Part shown: positions 7,075-7,408 of the stretch, one piece after another
How positions within the stretch are numbered: position 1 is the first letter of the stretch
Layout: each line of letters starts with the position of its first letter
Translations under genes and position numbers: made by a program
The notes under the pieces: model-generated
The model's database searches: none
What the model was told of the DNA's origin: nothing
What the model saw: only the letters and a program-made list of their open reading frames with translations
NCBI GenBank assembly: GCA_017518025.1
Contig: JAFWWR010000303.1
Coordinates: 1-7,408, forward strand
DNA length: 7,408 nucleotides
Source: Clostridia bacterium
Lineage (GTDB): Bacteria; Bacillota; Clostridia; Oscillospirales; CAG-272
Reading direction: 5' to 3'

Positions 7075-7092
7075 AACTTTTCCCCCGTTTTT
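7062..7092 (+). terminator. Rho-independent terminator of the metF-metH operon
   Basis: AAAAACGGGGGA (7062-7073) pairs perfectly with TCCCCCGTTTTT (7081-7092) around a 7-nt loop. The T run lies in the descending arm, and the stem begins at the last base of the metH stop codon. This gives a strong stop right at the operon end. Confidence 0.85.
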
Positions 7093-7281
7093 CGCAGGGC
7101 AACGTCAAACGCCGTGTTCACGGGGGAGAGAGGACCATCTCATACGCCGAAGTTAGCAAACAGGCGATCGTCCCACTTTGTCGCTCGTGAACTTCCTGTT
7201 TGCCCGAAAAGCGGCAGGAGCCGCTTTTCCAAAATATGCGTAAAACTGCCCCCTCTCTCTCCTTGGCTGACGCTATTATCG
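7093..7281. repeat. Non-coding segment rich in inverted repeats, between the direct repeats
   Basis: No convincing gene is present. Symmetries are CCGTG/CACGG (7112-7116, 7119-7123), GCAAACAGG/CCTGTTTGC (7156-7164, 7195-7203), a 10-bp hairpin (7206-7229), and outer complementary tracts GAGAGAGG (7126-7133) against the CT-rich run at about 7250-7262. Such nested symmetry fits a folded RNA, a miniature non-autonomous element or a dispersed intergenic repeat. Neither terminal inverted repeats of a known insertion sequence nor a transposase is visible. The identity is unresolved. Confidence 0.5.
7206..7229. terminator. Terminator-like hairpin inside the inserted segment
   Basis: GAAAAGCGGC (7206-7215) pairs perfectly with GCCGCTTTTC (7220-7229) around the loop AGGA. 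T runs lie within the arm in both directions, so it could act weakly as a bidirectional terminator. It could equally be one stem of a larger folded element. Confidence 0.5.
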
Positions 7282-7329
7282 GCGGTGAACTACGCGAAAG
7301 AGATATTCGGGAATTGAAAAACGGGGGAG
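7282..7329 (+). repeat. 48-bp direct repeat, copy 2 (detached metH tail)
   Basis: An exact second copy of 7027-7074. It encodes the metH C-terminal AVNYAKEIFGN and stop (7282-7317), then AAAAACGGGGGAG. It is cut off from the rest of metH and has no start codon of its own, so it is a gene fragment. Exact identity in sequence not needed for protein implies a recent origin, ongoing exchange, or an assembly effect. Confidence 0.95.
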
Positions 7330-7351
7330 CTTTTTGAAAAAAGCTCCCCCG
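7322..7351 (+). terminator. Strong hairpin following the second metH tail
   Basis: CGGGGGAGCTTTTT (7322-7335) is complementary to AAAAAGCTCCCCCG (7338-7351), so the stem closes over a small loop. It stands in the same place after the repeated tail as the terminator at 7062-7092 does after metH itself. No T run follows directly (GACCCCCGC comes next), so termination may be weak. It may have been the original metH terminator before the upstream segment arose. Confidence 0.55.
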
Positions 7352-7376
7352 GACCCCCGCAAAAACTTTTATAAAA

Positions 7377-7407
7377 AGGCGCGAAATACTTCGCGCCTGA
7401 CTTTTTT
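7377..7407 (+). terminator. Rho-independent terminator at the right edge
   Basis: AGGCGCGAA (7377-7385) pairs perfectly with TTCGCGCCT (7390-7398) around the loop ATAC. It is followed by GAC and six T. It would stop plus-strand transcripts that read past metH. Confidence 0.8.
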
Positions 7408-7408
7408 G

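Noticed and set aside
7075..7281. Insertion sequence or CRISPR array
   Set aside because: There is no transposase, no matching terminal inverted repeats of a known type, and no regularly spaced short repeats with spacers.
7114..7317. 67-codon open frame ending in the metH tail peptide AVNYAKEIFGN
   Set aside because: It reads through the inverted-repeat segment into the duplicated tail. It has no clear ribosome binding site, and its other residues look like random translation. The match to MetH is explained by the 48-bp repeat.

Overview
This GC-rich 7.4-kb window looks like the chromosome of an anaerobic Clostridia-type Firmicute. The evidence is strong AGGAGG-type ribosome binding sites, a FakA/DegV pair, and a methionine synthase split in the way known from clostridia and Thermotoga. 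I favour an Oscillospirales-like gut organism, but that is inference from protein style and base composition. Five complete genes form two divergent operons around a 241-bp control region (2890-3130).

Left operon (minus strand, 2889 to 197): a DegV-family fatty-acid-binding protein (FakB type), then 44 bp later a FakA-type fatty acid kinase. In this system FakB presents a bound fatty acid, and FakA phosphorylates it to acyl-phosphate for phospholipid synthesis. A terminator hairpin (72-128) follows fakA. A nearly perfect 58-nt palindrome of unknown role fills the left edge (1-58).

Right operon (plus strand, 3131 to 7062): metF (methylenetetrahydrofolate reductase), a stand-alone methionine synthase reactivation-domain protein, and a short metH that lacks that domain. 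Together they convert methylene-THF to methyl-THF, transfer the methyl group through cobalamin to homocysteine, and rescue oxidised cobalamin with AdoMet. The genes are 6 and 17 bp apart and surely co-transcribed. I see no SAM, T-box or cobalamin riboswitch in the short leader.

Control region: the two divergent promoters are near copies of each other (TTGATTT, then AATGGTAAAATA, with 17-bp spacing). A 9-bp inverted repeat lies between their -35 boxes and is a candidate operator.

Right end (7063-7408): no credible gene. The last 36 nt of metH plus the first arm of its terminator are repeated exactly (48 bp, 7027-7074 and 7282-7329, offset 255 bp). They flank a 207-bp segment full of inverted repeats, and two further terminator-like hairpins follow. 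This is the most unusual structure in the window. It could be a small inserted or decayed element at the metH 3' end, a partial tandem duplication, or an assembly join of two strain variants. The five genes themselves are familiar, and I found no clear new system among them.
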